This document shows, in pieces, positions 6,941-14,951 of a stretch of 16,719 nucleotides of DNA. This stretch comes from a bacterium (GTDB lineage Bacteria > Chloroflexota > Dormibacteria > UBA8260 > Bog-877), in assembly GCA_021802115.1 (NCBI GenBank), contig JAKABA010000073.1:1-16719 (forward strand), given 5' to 3'. Numbering within the stretch: position 1 is the first letter of the stretch; the number at the start of each line of letters is the position of its first letter. Under the pieces are notes generated by a model. It searched no databases, was not told the origin of the DNA, and was given only the letters and a program-made list of their open reading frames with translations. The position numbers and the translations under genes were made by a program.

Positions 6941-8320
6941 GTGCCGCTGAAGTCGCGCCTGGCCAGCACGGTGGACGTCTATGCCGTGCTCGGGAGTGAT
7001 CCTTCGGCGTCATGGCAGGAGCTGCGCCGGCACTACCGCGCCAGGGCCAGGGAGCTACACCCGGACGTCCAGATCCACCGGCAGGGTCAGCAGAGACTCG
7101 ACCCGCAGCGCGCGACCAGGCTCTTCTCCCAGCTCCAGGCCGCGTGGGCCCTGGTGGCGACCCCCGAGCTGCGAAAGGAGTACGACCGTGCCACCAGCCA
7201 TCGCCCCGCGGCGCCGCCCAAGCGGACGCAGTCCGCCAAGGTCCCAGCCTGGGCCGCCGGGCCACCGGCCGCGGTGCTGCTCCGGGCCGGACCGGGGGAC
7301 CTTCACATCGCGATCCCCGGCGGCGACTGGGACCTGTCGCTGTCCGCCTACTCGGCGATGGTGAGCCACGGTCGGGCTCCCGGCCTCCTGATCGGCGACA
7401 TCCCCCCTCATCAGGAGGTGCGGAAGGCGCTGAGCGGGCTCGCCTTCGTGGAGCGCCACCGGCTCACCACCATGGTCGGGTTGGTCGAGCCCGTTGAGGA
7501 GCGCGAGGACTCCCGGGACTCCGGGGATGAGACCGGAGCCTGGAAGCTGGGGCAGCTCTCCCGCGCGATGTCCCACTGGAGCCGGGCCCAGCCCGCCAGG
7601 CGGCGCGAACTGCCCTACGCGGACGACCTGCTCCTCATGGGCCGGCTCTCGCTGGCCGGTTACGAGCTCAACCTTCCCCATCCGGCTGGGCTGTTCGCGT
7701 GCTCCGAGCCGCGACCGCGGACCCGTCTCGAGGCTCAGGAGCGCAGAGGCCAGGCCGTCCTCGAGCTGAGGCTGCCCACCCCCACCCTGTTGCTGGCGGC
7801 CTTCTGGAGTGGGGACGCCGAGCTGGCCCGGGAGCTTGCCCGGGGCTCGCCGTCCGCCGCAGACATCGCCGCCGGGCAGGGCGCCGCCACCGTCACCATG
7901 CGCGCCCTGGCCGGCAAGCGGCCCCGACTTGACCATCACGACCCCATCTGGGGCTCGGTGCTCGACAGGCCCTCCGCGATCCCGGAATCGCTGCTGGAGC
8001 TGAGGCACTTCCCCAGGGCGTGGGCCTGGCTCACCGAGCGTCGCGGGCTGCCGGATCAGCTGCCCTGGGGAGATCCTCTTTCTCTGAGCGGGCGCGACCA
8101 GGCCCTGAGCGATGCCGGAGCCCGGCTCGCCACCAGGCTCGTGGAGCGGGCCCTGAGGGTGGTGCCTGCCACCGCACGGCTGGTTTCGCTGCGGGGGCCG
8201 AGCCTGCGCCTGCGTGTGCCCGAGCGGGAGCTCACCGCGGTGGCGGCCCTGCTGCGCGCAGAGGTCGCCAGCGAGGTGGAGACGAGCCTCGGCTGGAGGG
8301 TGGAACCGGCGATTCTCTGA
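6941..8320 (+). CDS. J-domain protein with a long unrecognised C-terminal region
   Basis: The first 75 residues of this 459-residue protein form a J-domain, the part of DnaJ-like co-chaperones that stimulates Hsp70 ATPase activity: VYAVLGSDPSASWQELRRHY, then RARELHPDV with the essential HPD at 40-42, then helix IV ending ELRKEYDRATS. There is no Gly/Phe region, zinc-finger or DnaJ substrate-binding domain. After a short Pro/Lys linker (about 78-95) comes a roughly 360-residue region I do not recognise. It has mixed alpha/beta-like character, no membrane segment and no cysteine motif. A segment at 175-200 is rich in Glu, Asp and Arg. It is probably a specialised co-chaperone that delivers an unknown client to DnaK, or a scaffold that has borrowed the J-fold. 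It lies between ccdA (52 bp upstream) and a c-di-GMP phosphodiesterase gene (113 bp downstream), neither of which explains it. Confidence 0.8.
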   Translation: MPLKSRLASTVDVYAVLGSDPSASWQELRRHYRARARELHPDVQIHRQGQQRLDPQRATRLFSQLQAAWALVATPELRKEYDRATSHRPAAPPKRTQSAKVPAWAAGPPAAVLLRAGPGDLHIAIPGGDWDLSLSAYSAMVSHGRAPGLLIGDIPPHQEVRKALSGLAFVERHRLTTMVGLVEPVEEREDSRDSGDETGAWKLGQLSRAMSHWSRAQPARRRELPYADDLLLMGRLSLAGYELNLPHPAGLFACSEPRPRTRLEAQERRGQAVLELRLPTPTLLLAAFWSGDAELARELARGSPSAADIAAGQGAATVTMRALAGKRPRLDHHDPIWGSVLDRPSAIPESLLELRHFPRAWAWLTERRGLPDQLPWGDPLSLSGRDQALSDAGARLATRLVERALRVVPATARLVSLRGPSLRLRVPERELTAVAALLRAEVASEVETSLGWRVEPAIL

Positions 8321-8433
8321 CGCACTCCAGGGAGTTGGGCCCGGGCAGGGTCGGAGTTTCGAAGATGTGCCCAAAACGTCACCGAAAGCTCCCGAGCGAT
8401 CTCTAGAGTGGGTGGGCAGAGCATGTCGGTGCA

Positions 8434-10578
8434 ATGGCGAGCGTGACCTCGGAGGAGACCAGGGGCGGTCCCGGCAGGCAGTTCCACCGGCGGCGGATTC
8501 TGGTGATCGCGAGCCCGGAGTCCAGGGCCTCGCTGGCTCTCTTGGCCCTGGCCCTGGTGCTGTTGCCCCTGAGCCAGGTCCCCTTCCCAACCGGGCTGGA
8601 GAGCCAGTCGGTCTACGCCGCCGGAGTCGCGACCGGGTGCGGGCTGATCGCGATCCTGCTGTTCGAAGAGCAGATGCTGGGCAACCCCGACCCCCGCCTG
8701 CTGGGCCTGGCGGGCACCTTCCTCGCCCTGCTCGCCATCGCGGTGCTATGGGCCGCCGCCGGCTCCTCGGGCATCCTGACGCACACCGCGGTCGGTCCGG
8801 TGTCCGGCCGGATCGCCTGGCACCTGGCCCTGGGCCTGGGGGTGTGCCTGTCGCTCGCGACCCCGGACCGACTCTGGCGGCAGCCGGCGCGCCCGGGTCG
8901 GTCGACCGCGCTCAGCCACGCGGGGGTGGTCGCGTTGGTGGCGGTGGTCACATTCCTGCTCGCGTCCACCGTGGCGGGGCTGGGTGCCACCGGGATCCCC
9001 ATGGGCCAGCTGGAGCGCCTGACCGGGGCCGGAGCCGTCCTGGGATGGGCCACCTTTGCCGCCGGCTCCGCGTTGGTCGGGGCGGCGTGGCTGCGGTGGC
9101 GCCGCCTCAGCCCCATGCAGCGGTGGGCGCTGCCCCCTGCCGTCGCCGCGATGGGCGGCATGCTCCTGACCCAGGCGGGGGGAGGCACGCTCTCGCTGGG
9201 CGCGACGCTGGGCAGGGTGGAGACCGGGATGGGACTGCTGGTGGCGATCCTGGCGCTCGCCGCGAGACTGCACTCCGTCGACCACCAACAGCTGATGTTG
9301 GAACTCTCGGAGCGGCACGCCCTGAGGCAACTCTCCAACTCGTCGGGGCCCAAGGAGTCGGCGGACCGGATCGCCGTGCGGATCTGCGAGGAGCTGGTCC
9401 AGCTACGGGGAACCGCGATCGCTCAGGTGCTCTCGCTGTCGGGAAGCGGGCCGGCGATCCCCCTGGTCTCCTATCCCCGGCCCCCGGGCTCCTACCCCGC
9501 CATGGCCTACTGCGGACTTCCCGAGGCTCGCAGCAGTGACCTGCGCGAGCGCGCGCTGGGACCGCCCTGGATCGAGCGCTGCGCCGACGCGGCTCGGCTG
9601 TCCTCCGATCCGGCGCTTCAGGAGTACTGGGCCGGCTTCATCCGGCTGGGGATCCCGGCCTTCGCGTATGCGCCGATCCGGCAGGGCAACCGGGTGCTCG
9701 GGATCCTGGTGACCGGTGCCAGGGCCGCCGACGGCGCCGAGGCGACTCGGACATTGACCCAGGTTCTGCCGGCCCTCGAGGACTTCGCCGCCGTGGCCGC
9801 CAGCAGGCTGGCGGGACTGTTGATCTCTCCGGCGAACGCCGCCGAGGGCGCCGAGACGGTGCTCCGCCACCTGGACGAGAACACCTACCACCCCGTGTTC
9901 CAACCGATCGTGGAGATGAGCACGGGTGCGATCCGCGGCTACGAGGCGCTCACCCGCTTTGACGGTGGGGTGCCGCCAGACCGGATCTTCGGGATCGCCA
10001 GGGAGCACGGGCTGCAGGGACAGCTCGAGCTGGCAACCCTGAAGCTGGCGGTCCGAGACGGGGAGCAGCTGCTGACCGCCGAGCAGTACCTGTCGGTGAA
10101 CATCTCCCCAGATGTGCTGGTGGACCACCAGGCGCTCTTGTCCGAGCGCCTCAGCCACTGGCGGCATGGGGCGGTGGTGGAGGTGACCGAGCACGAAGCC
10201 ATCGCCGACTACGCCGCGGTCCGCTCCGCCATCGCCGGGCTGGGTCCGGGAACCAAGCTGGCGGTCGACGATGCCGGCGCGGGCTATGCCAGCCTGCGCC
10301 ACATCCTGGAGCTGCGCCCCGACTTCGTGAAGTTGGACATATACCTGGTGCAGGCGATGCTCGCCGACCAGGCGCACGAGGCGATGGTGGCGGGAATCCA
10401 GCACTTCGCGCAGCGCAGCGGCTGCGCCCTGGTGGCGGAGGGGGTGGAGACCGAGGCCGACCGCCAGCACCTGCTCTCGCTGGGCATCCGGTTCGGGCAG
10501 GGGTACCTCTTCGCCCGCCCCAGACCGCTCTCGGAGCTGCGACCGAGGCGCGAGCTGGCGCTTCCGACCGCGCGCTAG
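8434..10578 (+). CDS. Membrane-bound GAF-EAL c-di-GMP phosphodiesterase
   Basis: This 714-residue protein is predicted to cleave cyclic di-GMP to pGpG at the cytoplasmic membrane. Residues 31-280 contain about eight hydrophobic segments (for example 33-50, 60-77, 88-110, 127-143, 163-185, 198-220, 232-248, 262-279), forming a MASE-like sensor that I cannot assign to a named class. Residues about 300-460 look like a GAF domain (GIPAFAYAPIRQGNRVLGILV). Residues 485-700 are an EAL domain with every catalytic position I can check: YEALTR (Glu504), SVNIS (Asn556), VVEVTE (Glu583), VDDAGAGYASL (Asp612, Asp613), VKLD (Lys633), AEGVE (Glu669, Glu672) and GQGYLF (Gln689). There is no GGDEF domain. ATG 8434 lacks a Shine-Dalgarno; a weak -10-like TAGAGT lies at 8404-8409. 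It complements the cyclase encoded at 12881-14893. Confidence 0.9.
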   Translation: MASVTSEETRGGPGRQFHRRRILVIASPESRASLALLALALVLLPLSQVPFPTGLESQSVYAAGVATGCGLIAILLFEEQMLGNPDPRLLGLAGTFLALLAIAVLWAAAGSSGILTHTAVGPVSGRIAWHLALGLGVCLSLATPDRLWRQPARPGRSTALSHAGVVALVAVVTFLLASTVAGLGATGIPMGQLERLTGAGAVLGWATFAAGSALVGAAWLRWRRLSPMQRWALPPAVAAMGGMLLTQAGGGTLSLGATLGRVETGMGLLVAILALAARLHSVDHQQLMLELSERHALRQLSNSSGPKESADRIAVRICEELVQLRGTAIAQVLSLSGSGPAIPLVSYPRPPGSYPAMAYCGLPEARSSDLRERALGPPWIERCADAARLSSDPALQEYWAGFIRLGIPAFAYAPIRQGNRVLGILVTGARAADGAEATRTLTQVLPALEDFAAVAASRLAGLLISPANAAEGAETVLRHLDENTYHPVFQPIVEMSTGAIRGYEALTRFDGGVPPDRIFGIAREHGLQGQLELATLKLAVRDGEQLLTAEQYLSVNISPDVLVDHQALLSERLSHWRHGAVVEVTEHEAIADYAAVRSAIAGLGPGTKLAVDDAGAGYASLRHILELRPDFVKLDIYLVQAMLADQAHEAMVAGIQHFAQRSGCALVAEGVETEADRQHLLSLGIRFGQGYLFARPRPLSELRPRRELALPTAR

Positions 10579-10685
10579 CGCCCGGGTCGGCGAGCGCAAG
10601 CCCGTCTGAGCAGAGGAGCTCCGCACACGCGGGACCGGTCTGCCTGGCCCCCATCCGTCCCACCCCAACCGGGCTGTATTTAGAC

Positions 10686-10713
10686 TTGACATAATCATTA
10701 GATATAGGCTAAT
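10686..10713 (+). promoter_or_regulatory. Promoter of the exporter-MarR operon
   Basis: A perfect -35 box, TTGACA (10686-10691), is followed after 16 bp by GCTAAT (10708-10713), which matches TATAAT at four of six positions. Transcription would start near 10720, giving a leader of about 50 nt. This is the only textbook sigma-70-type promoter in the window, and it coincides with the AT-rich island. Confidence 0.65.
10697..10713. promoter_or_regulatory. Candidate MarR operator
   Basis: ATTAG and CTAAT form an inverted repeat with a seven-base centre, 17 bp in all. It covers the spacer and the -10 box of the exporter promoter, a usual place for a MarR-family repressor. The regulator encoded as the second gene of this operon is the natural ligand, so bound protein would block polymerase and close an autoregulatory loop. 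The arms are short, and only this one copy is apparent. Confidence 0.45.
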
Positions 10714-10752
10714 TTGTTGGCAGGTGCAATAGTTTCGAAGAACCTAAGAAGA

Positions 10753-10757
10753 GGAGG
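10753..10757 (+). promoter_or_regulatory. Shine-Dalgarno of the exporter gene
   Basis: GGAGG, inside a purine-rich AAGAAGAGGAGG run, precedes ATG 10769 by 11 bases, slightly longer than ideal. The in-frame GTG at 10757 is part of this element and so cannot be the start. Confidence 0.65.
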
Positions 10758-10768
10758 TGGCGGCCGGC

Positions 10769-12427
10769 ATGTCCCAGTTTCAGCCCTCGATCGAGCTCTC
10801 GCAGCGCGCCCGGCTGGCCATCGTCGGAGCGGTGATGCTGGGCCTCTTCCTCAGCGCCCTCGACCAGACGGTGGTGGGGACCGCCCTGCCCACCATCGTG
10901 ACCGACCTGGGTGGCAACAGCCTGTACGTGTGGGTGGTGACCGCCTACCTGGTGACGAGCACCGTCACCATCCCGATCTACGGCAAGCTGTCCGACATCT
11001 TCGGCCGCAAGCTCATGCTGATCATCGGGATCTCTTTGTTCCTGATCGGCTCCGCCCTCTCCGGCCTTTCCCAGAACATGGCCGAACTGATCTTCTTTCG
11101 GGGACTCCAGGGGCTGGGCGCGGGCGCCCTGTTCCCCATCTCGCTGGCCGTCATCGGCGACCTCTTCACCCCTCGCGAGCGGGGCAAGTACCAGGGGTTC
11201 TTCGGCGCGGTCTTCGGGCTGGCCTTCCTGGTGGGGCCGTTCCTGGGCGGCTTCATCACCGACAACATCAGCTGGCACTGGGTCTTCTACGTCAACCTCC
11301 CGATCGGGATTGTGGCGCTGGCGGTGATCTCGTCCATACTCCCCAACCACCGCAGCGAGGGGCCGCGGCCCTCGATCGACTACCTGGGGACCTTGGTCTT
11401 CACGGCGGCCGTCATCCCCTTGCTCATCGGGCTCACCGAGAAGGGCCTCACCACCGCCTCCGGCCAGACCATCGGCTGGCTGGACTGGCGGGTCGGGGGC
11501 CTGCTGGCCCTGGCGGTGGTGCTGGGAGCCATCTTCATATACGTCGAGAGCCGGGTGGCGGAGCCCATCGTCCCCCTTGCCCTGTTCAGGGTCAGGACCT
11601 ACGCCGCCTCCCAGGCCGCCACCTTCCTGCTCTCCTTCGGGTTCTTCATCGGGGTGATCTTCCTGCCCCGCTACTACCAGGCGGTGCGGGACATCAGCGC
11701 CACCGCCTCCGGCTACATGCTCTGGCCGCTCTTGCTGGGCCTGATGGGCACCAGCGTTTTGGCCGGGTTGGTGATCAGCCGGACCGGTCGCTACAAGCTG
11801 CTGCTGACCGGCGCCATGGTGGTCTCCACCATCGGGATGCTGCTCATGACTCAGCTCTCCGCCACCGTCGGCGACTGGAGCCTCTGGGCCTGGATGTTCG
11901 TGATGGGGGTCGGCATCGGGCCCTCGATGTCGGGCTACACCGTGGTTGTCCAGAACGCCGTGCCGCAGAGCGCGATCGGAGTCGCCACCAGCAACCTGAC
12001 CTTCTTCCGCCAGGTCGGCGGCGCGGTGGGGCTGGCGGTGGCGGGCACCTATCTGGCCTCAACCTTCAACAGCCAGCTGCCCAAGAACCTGGCCCGGGCC
12101 GGAGTGCCCCATTCGATCACGCGGCACCTCCGGCCCGGCAGCGAGTCGAGCCTGACCGGCGTCGGCAACCTGTCCACCCAGCTGGCCCACGTGCTGCCCC
12201 CCGCGGTCCAGCACTTCATACCCGGCATCGTCTACGCGGTTCACCAGAGCCTCGCCCAGGCGATCGGGGGCAGCTTCTGGCTGGCGGTGGGGTCGACCGG
12301 GCTGGGAGTCCTGGCGGCGCTGTACATGAAGGAGGTCCCGCTGCGGACCTCCCTGCGGCCCCCGGAGCCGGAGGCGCAGTCCCCGGCCCCAGGGGAGGCG
12401 GAGCCGGAGCTGGTGGCCGCGCCGTGA
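10769..12427 (+). CDS. DHA2-family (EmrB/QacA-type) drug exporter
   Basis: This major facilitator of about 552 residues, with roughly 14 membrane segments, is predicted to expel hydrophobic or cationic compounds by proton antiport at the cytoplasmic membrane. Family motifs are clear: LDQTVVGTALPTI (motif D1, 31-43, with the membrane-embedded Asp32), GKLSDIFGRK (motif A, 72-81), RGLQGLGAGALFP (motif B, 111-123, with Arg111) and GLAFLVGPFLGG (antiporter motif C, 150-161). The two extra central helices (LDWRVGGLLALAVVLGAIFIYV region) mark the 14-TM DHA2 type rather than 12-TM DHA1. A long loop at about residues 430-490 sits before the last helix. The tail is Pro/Glu-rich and cytoplasmic. A MarR-type gene overlaps its stop codon, so expression is probably induced by the exported compound. 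The substrate cannot be told from sequence. Confidence 0.95.
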   Translation: MSQFQPSIELSQRARLAIVGAVMLGLFLSALDQTVVGTALPTIVTDLGGNSLYVWVVTAYLVTSTVTIPIYGKLSDIFGRKLMLIIGISLFLIGSALSGLSQNMAELIFFRGLQGLGAGALFPISLAVIGDLFTPRERGKYQGFFGAVFGLAFLVGPFLGGFITDNISWHWVFYVNLPIGIVALAVISSILPNHRSEGPRPSIDYLGTLVFTAAVIPLLIGLTEKGLTTASGQTIGWLDWRVGGLLALAVVLGAIFIYVESRVAEPIVPLALFRVRTYAASQAATFLLSFGFFIGVIFLPRYYQAVRDISATASGYMLWPLLLGLMGTSVLAGLVISRTGRYKLLLTGAMVVSTIGMLLMTQLSATVGDWSLWAWMFVMGVGIGPSMSGYTVVVQNAVPQSAIGVATSNLTFFRQVGGAVGLAVAGTYLASTFNSQLPKNLARAGVPHSITRHLRPGSESSLTGVGNLSTQLAHVLPPAVQHFIPGIVYAVHQSLAQAIGGSFWLAVGSTGLGVLAALYMKEVPLRTSLRPPEPEAQSPAPGEAEPELVAAP

Positions 12428-12906
12428 CCCCGGACCGCGGCAACGTGACGACAGGTGGCGAGCGGGCCCACCTGCTGAGCTCTGCCCTCAGCGCCCTCGA
12501 CCGGGTCACGGCGCAGCATTGGCGCCAGGGTCCGGGGGCGTCGTTCGCCCGCAAGGACCTGTCCTTCGGGCAGATGCATGTGCTCATGCTGCTGCACCAG
12601 TCGGGGCCGCTGACGGTGGGGCAGCTGGCCGAGACCCTGGCGGTGAGCATGCCCTCGGTCAGCTCGATGCTGGATCGCCTGGAGGAGCACTCCCTGGTGG
12701 AACGGCGGCGCGACGAATCCGACCGCCGCCTGGTTCACATCCAGCTCACCGACCGGGGCCGGGCGGGAGCCGAGGAGGCCGCCGGCTTCCGCCGCGGAGC
12801 GATCGAGAGAGTTCTGCAGCAGTTCTCGAACTCGGAACTGGAGGCTTTGCTCACGGTGGTCGAAGCGGTGGAGCGGACGATCAGCTGCTTGGACCGGCCA
12901 GAGTGA
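12424..12906 (+). CDS. MarR-family transcriptional regulator
   Basis: This 160-residue winged-helix regulator is expected to bind DNA as a dimer and release it when a small ligand binds. LSFGQMHVLMLLHQSGPL (46-63) is the first helix pair, TVGQLAETLAVSMPSVSSML (64-83) the helix-turn-helix with its recognition helix, LVERRRDESDRRLVHIQLTD (91-110) the beta wing with the conserved DxRR, and flanking helices supply the dimer interface. The start is GTG 12424, which overlaps the exporter stop as GTGA, so translation is coupled; GTG 12445 is a later alternative. It most likely represses its own operon through the site at 10697-10713. Its 3' end overlaps the convergent diguanylate cyclase gene by 26 bp. 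Confidence 0.92.
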   Translation: MTPDRGNVTTGGERAHLLSSALSALDRVTAQHWRQGPGASFARKDLSFGQMHVLMLLHQSGPLTVGQLAETLAVSMPSVSSMLDRLEEHSLVERRRDESDRRLVHIQLTDRGRAGAEEAAGFRRGAIERVLQQFSNSELEALLTVVEAVERTISCLDRPE

Positions 12907-14893
12907 GCGCCCCGGGACGCGCGGTGGCCAGGCGATTGCCGCCTCGGCGCTTGGTCGCGTACATGGCGGCATCCGCCGCGGAGAGCAGCTGGGTGAGGGA
13001 ATGGCCGTGGTCGGGATACCGGGCCAGGCCCGCCGAGGCGGTGAGCTTCTGGATGGGACAGCTGTCGGGCAGGGCGATGCGCCCGAGTCGGCGGCGGAGG
13101 TCGCGCCAGACCCTTCGGGGCCCCTCCAGGCCGGACTGGTGAAGGAGCAGCACGAACTCTTCGCCACCATAGCGGACCCCAACGTCGTCGGCCCTGATCG
13201 AGTCCTGGATCGCCCGCCCGACCGCCCGCAGCACGGCGTCCCCGGTGCCGTGGCCGGCCGAGTCATTGACCAGCTTGAACTTGTCCAGGTCGAGCATCAC
13301 CAGGGCCAGCGGCCGCTGCGCGCGCTCCGCCAGCGCCAGTTCGCGGCGGCCGGAGTCGCGCAGCCAGCGGCTGTTGCGGAGCCCGGTGAGGGAATCCGTG
13401 ATGGCGTTCTCCGCCTGCTCTGAGTAGAGCTGGGCGGCGTGCCACGCGGACGCCAGCATGTGCCCGATGAGGCTGGCGGTGGTCAGCTCGGCGGAGCCGA
13501 AGGCGTCGGTGCGGAAGCGCACCAGGGACAGGATGCCGAGGCGGCGGTCACCCGCCACCAGCGGCACCAGCAGCATCGACTCGTCGTCGGTGGACGTCCC
13601 GGGCAGGTGTCCGGCCGCTGGGTGGGCGTCCGCGTCGTTGACCATCTGGGGAGTCCCCAGATCGAGCGCCCATCCGGTTATCCCCGTCCCGATCGGGAAG
13701 GTGTGGCCCAGCACGCCGGCCACATAGCTGGGCTCGGAGCTGGAGCGGGCCAGCAGCGGCCGGAAGCGCAGGGCGTCCCAGTCGGCCTGGTAGATCGCCA
13801 GGCCGTCGTATGGCACCAGCCTGGCCAGGTGGTCGGCCGCCAACTCCAGGATCACGTCGGGCTGCCGCTCGCCCTGCAGCGAGCGGGCCGCCTGGCCCAG
13901 CTCCTCGGTGACATTGAAGTGGGAGGCCCGGCGGGCGATGGTCTCGCCGGCGCCCGCCCCGGGCGGTGGCTGACCGTCGGAGCCGGGTTCGGCGGGGGGA
14001 CCCAAGCTGTCGATGTCCAGCAGCACCCGGGGTCGGACCGGCTCCACGGAGTTGGGGCCCTGCAATTCCAGGGGTGGCCCCAGGAGAGGGCCCGAGCCGT
14101 AGAGGATTCCGAGGTCCATCACGGCCGCCAGCTCGGGCTCGCTGGAGATGTCGCCGGCCACCAGCTGGCTCCCGATCGCCGCGGCGAACCCGGACAGGCC
14201 CCGCATCACCGCGGCAAATCCATCGCCGTGGCCGAGGCCGTGGACCAGGCTGGCGTCGAGTTGAAGGACCTCCGGCAGCACCCGGGCGATGCTGGCGATG
14301 GGGGTCCGGCTCTCCCCGATGTCGAGGAAGGCAACCTTGAAGCCATGGAGGCGGAGGTCGAAGGCCAGGTCCGCCGTCGGAACCACCTCGGTGACGTCGT
14401 CGGACTCGTTCAGTTGCCAGATGACCCGGGTGGCGGGGATGCCGGCCTGGCGCGCCGCCCTCGCCAGCAGCCCCGCGACTCCTCGGCGCTGCCGGCGGAA
14501 ACCAACCAGGTTGATGAGCACCGCGCTGGGGCGGATCTGGGTGGCGGCCTCGAACTGGGCACGCAGGAGAGCGTCGTCCAGGGGCTCGAGCAGATCGGCG
14601 CCGGCCGCCGCGCGCCAGAAGTCACCGGGTGAGGGCACGGCATCGAGGCGAGGCAGCCGCCACCGCAGCTGGTAGCCGAAGACGGCCCGGTCGGAGAGGC
14701 GCCAGATCGGCTCGGCGGTGACCCGCATGGCCCCCGGCTCGATGAGCTGCCTCACCACCGCCGCCGCTGAGGCGGTGGCCTCCGGGCTGACCAGCGGCTC
14801 CGGCGCCGGTTTCCGCGCCCCTGTCGACCAGTTGGCCTGGTTGGGCTCGTCCAGATACTCTTGCACAGCGATCGCCACACCTGGATTTTGCAA
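12881..14893 (-). CDS. Diguanylate cyclase: degenerate EAL - GAF - GGDEF
   Basis: This 670-residue soluble protein is predicted to make cyclic di-GMP from two GTP. Residues 58-275 follow the EAL pattern but have lost catalysis: EAL is replaced by YQL (residues 74-76), ELTE by QLNE, the DDFG loop by LDIGES, KLD by QLD, and the AEGVE glutamates are gone. This part is likely a sensor or protein-binding module. Residues about 325-490 form a GAF domain (ILELAADHLARLVPYDGLAIY). Residues 495-655 form the GGDEF domain, opened by ITDSLTGLRNSRWL, with the active site RYGGEEF (GGEEF at 576-580) and an intact inhibitory site R567-A-D-D570 five residues before it. The listed start is TTG 14893. GTG 14878 is an equally possible start and would not affect any domain. 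A TAAGCT that could serve as a -10 box lies at 14897-14902. Confidence 0.9.
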   Translation of the reverse strand: MQNPGVAIAVQEYLDEPNQANWSTGARKPAPEPLVSPEATASAAAVVRQLIEPGAMRVTAEPIWRLSDRAVFGYQLRWRLPRLDAVPSPGDFWRAAAGADLLEPLDDALLRAQFEAATQIRPSAVLINLVGFRRQRRGVAGLLARAARQAGIPATRVIWQLNESDDVTEVVPTADLAFDLRLHGFKVAFLDIGESRTPIASIARVLPEVLQLDASLVHGLGHGDGFAAVMRGLSGFAAAIGSQLVAGDISSEPELAAVMDLGILYGSGPLLGPPLELQGPNSVEPVRPRVLLDIDSLGPPAEPGSDGQPPPGAGAGETIARRASHFNVTEELGQAARSLQGERQPDVILELAADHLARLVPYDGLAIYQADWDALRFRPLLARSSSEPSYVAGVLGHTFPIGTGITGWALDLGTPQMVNDADAHPAAGHLPGTSTDDESMLLVPLVAGDRRLGILSLVRFRTDAFGSAELTTASLIGHMLASAWHAAQLYSEQAENAITDSLTGLRNSRWLRDSGRRELALAERAQRPLALVMLDLDKFKLVNDSAGHGTGDAVLRAVGRAIQDSIRADDVGVRYGGEEFVLLLHQSGLEGPRRVWRDLRRRLGRIALPDSCPIQKLTASAGLARYPDHGHSLTQLLSAADAAMYATKRRGGNRLATARPGALTLAGPSS

Positions 14894-14951
14894 TGAAGCT
14901 TAGTGCCCAAAGGACACGATCGAGTGACAGCTCTGTTCGCGACCCCCGCCC

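Larger units (their letters stand above)
10579..10768. other. Intergenic region with the exporter promoter
   Basis: The first 100 bp after the phosphodiesterase stop are GC-rich and show only weak symmetry: GCGCTAGCGC at 10572-10581 spans the stop codon, and GAGC/GCTC flank 10612-10617. No convincing terminator with a T-tract is seen. From about 10677 the sequence turns AT-rich, unlike the rest of the window, and holds the promoter, operator and ribosome binding site of the exporter operon. Confidence 0.6.

Noticed and set aside
8321..8433. Possible c-di-GMP riboswitch before the phosphodiesterase gene
   Set aside because: The gap has small inverted repeats such as CTCC-AG-GGAG, but I see no GEMM core or tetraloop-receptor arrangement.
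7055..8590. 511-codon open frame on the minus strand opposite the J-domain gene
   Set aside because: Low-complexity Pro/Gly/Arg-rich translation, no motif, and it runs past the ends of two real genes. The J-domain on the other strand is clear.
9403..10698. 431-codon minus-strand frame opposite the phosphodiesterase gene
   Set aside because: An antisense shadow of the EAL gene with no recognisable domain.
10714..12423. Coding sequence upstream of the MarR gene in the same frame as MarR
   Set aside because: This stretch is an out-of-frame shadow of the exporter gene. The MarR protein begins at GTG 12424, where homology starts.
13439..14632. 397-codon plus-strand frame opposite the cyclase gene
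   Set aside because: A shadow of the EAL-GAF part of the cyclase; Gly/Gln/Arg/Val-rich and featureless.
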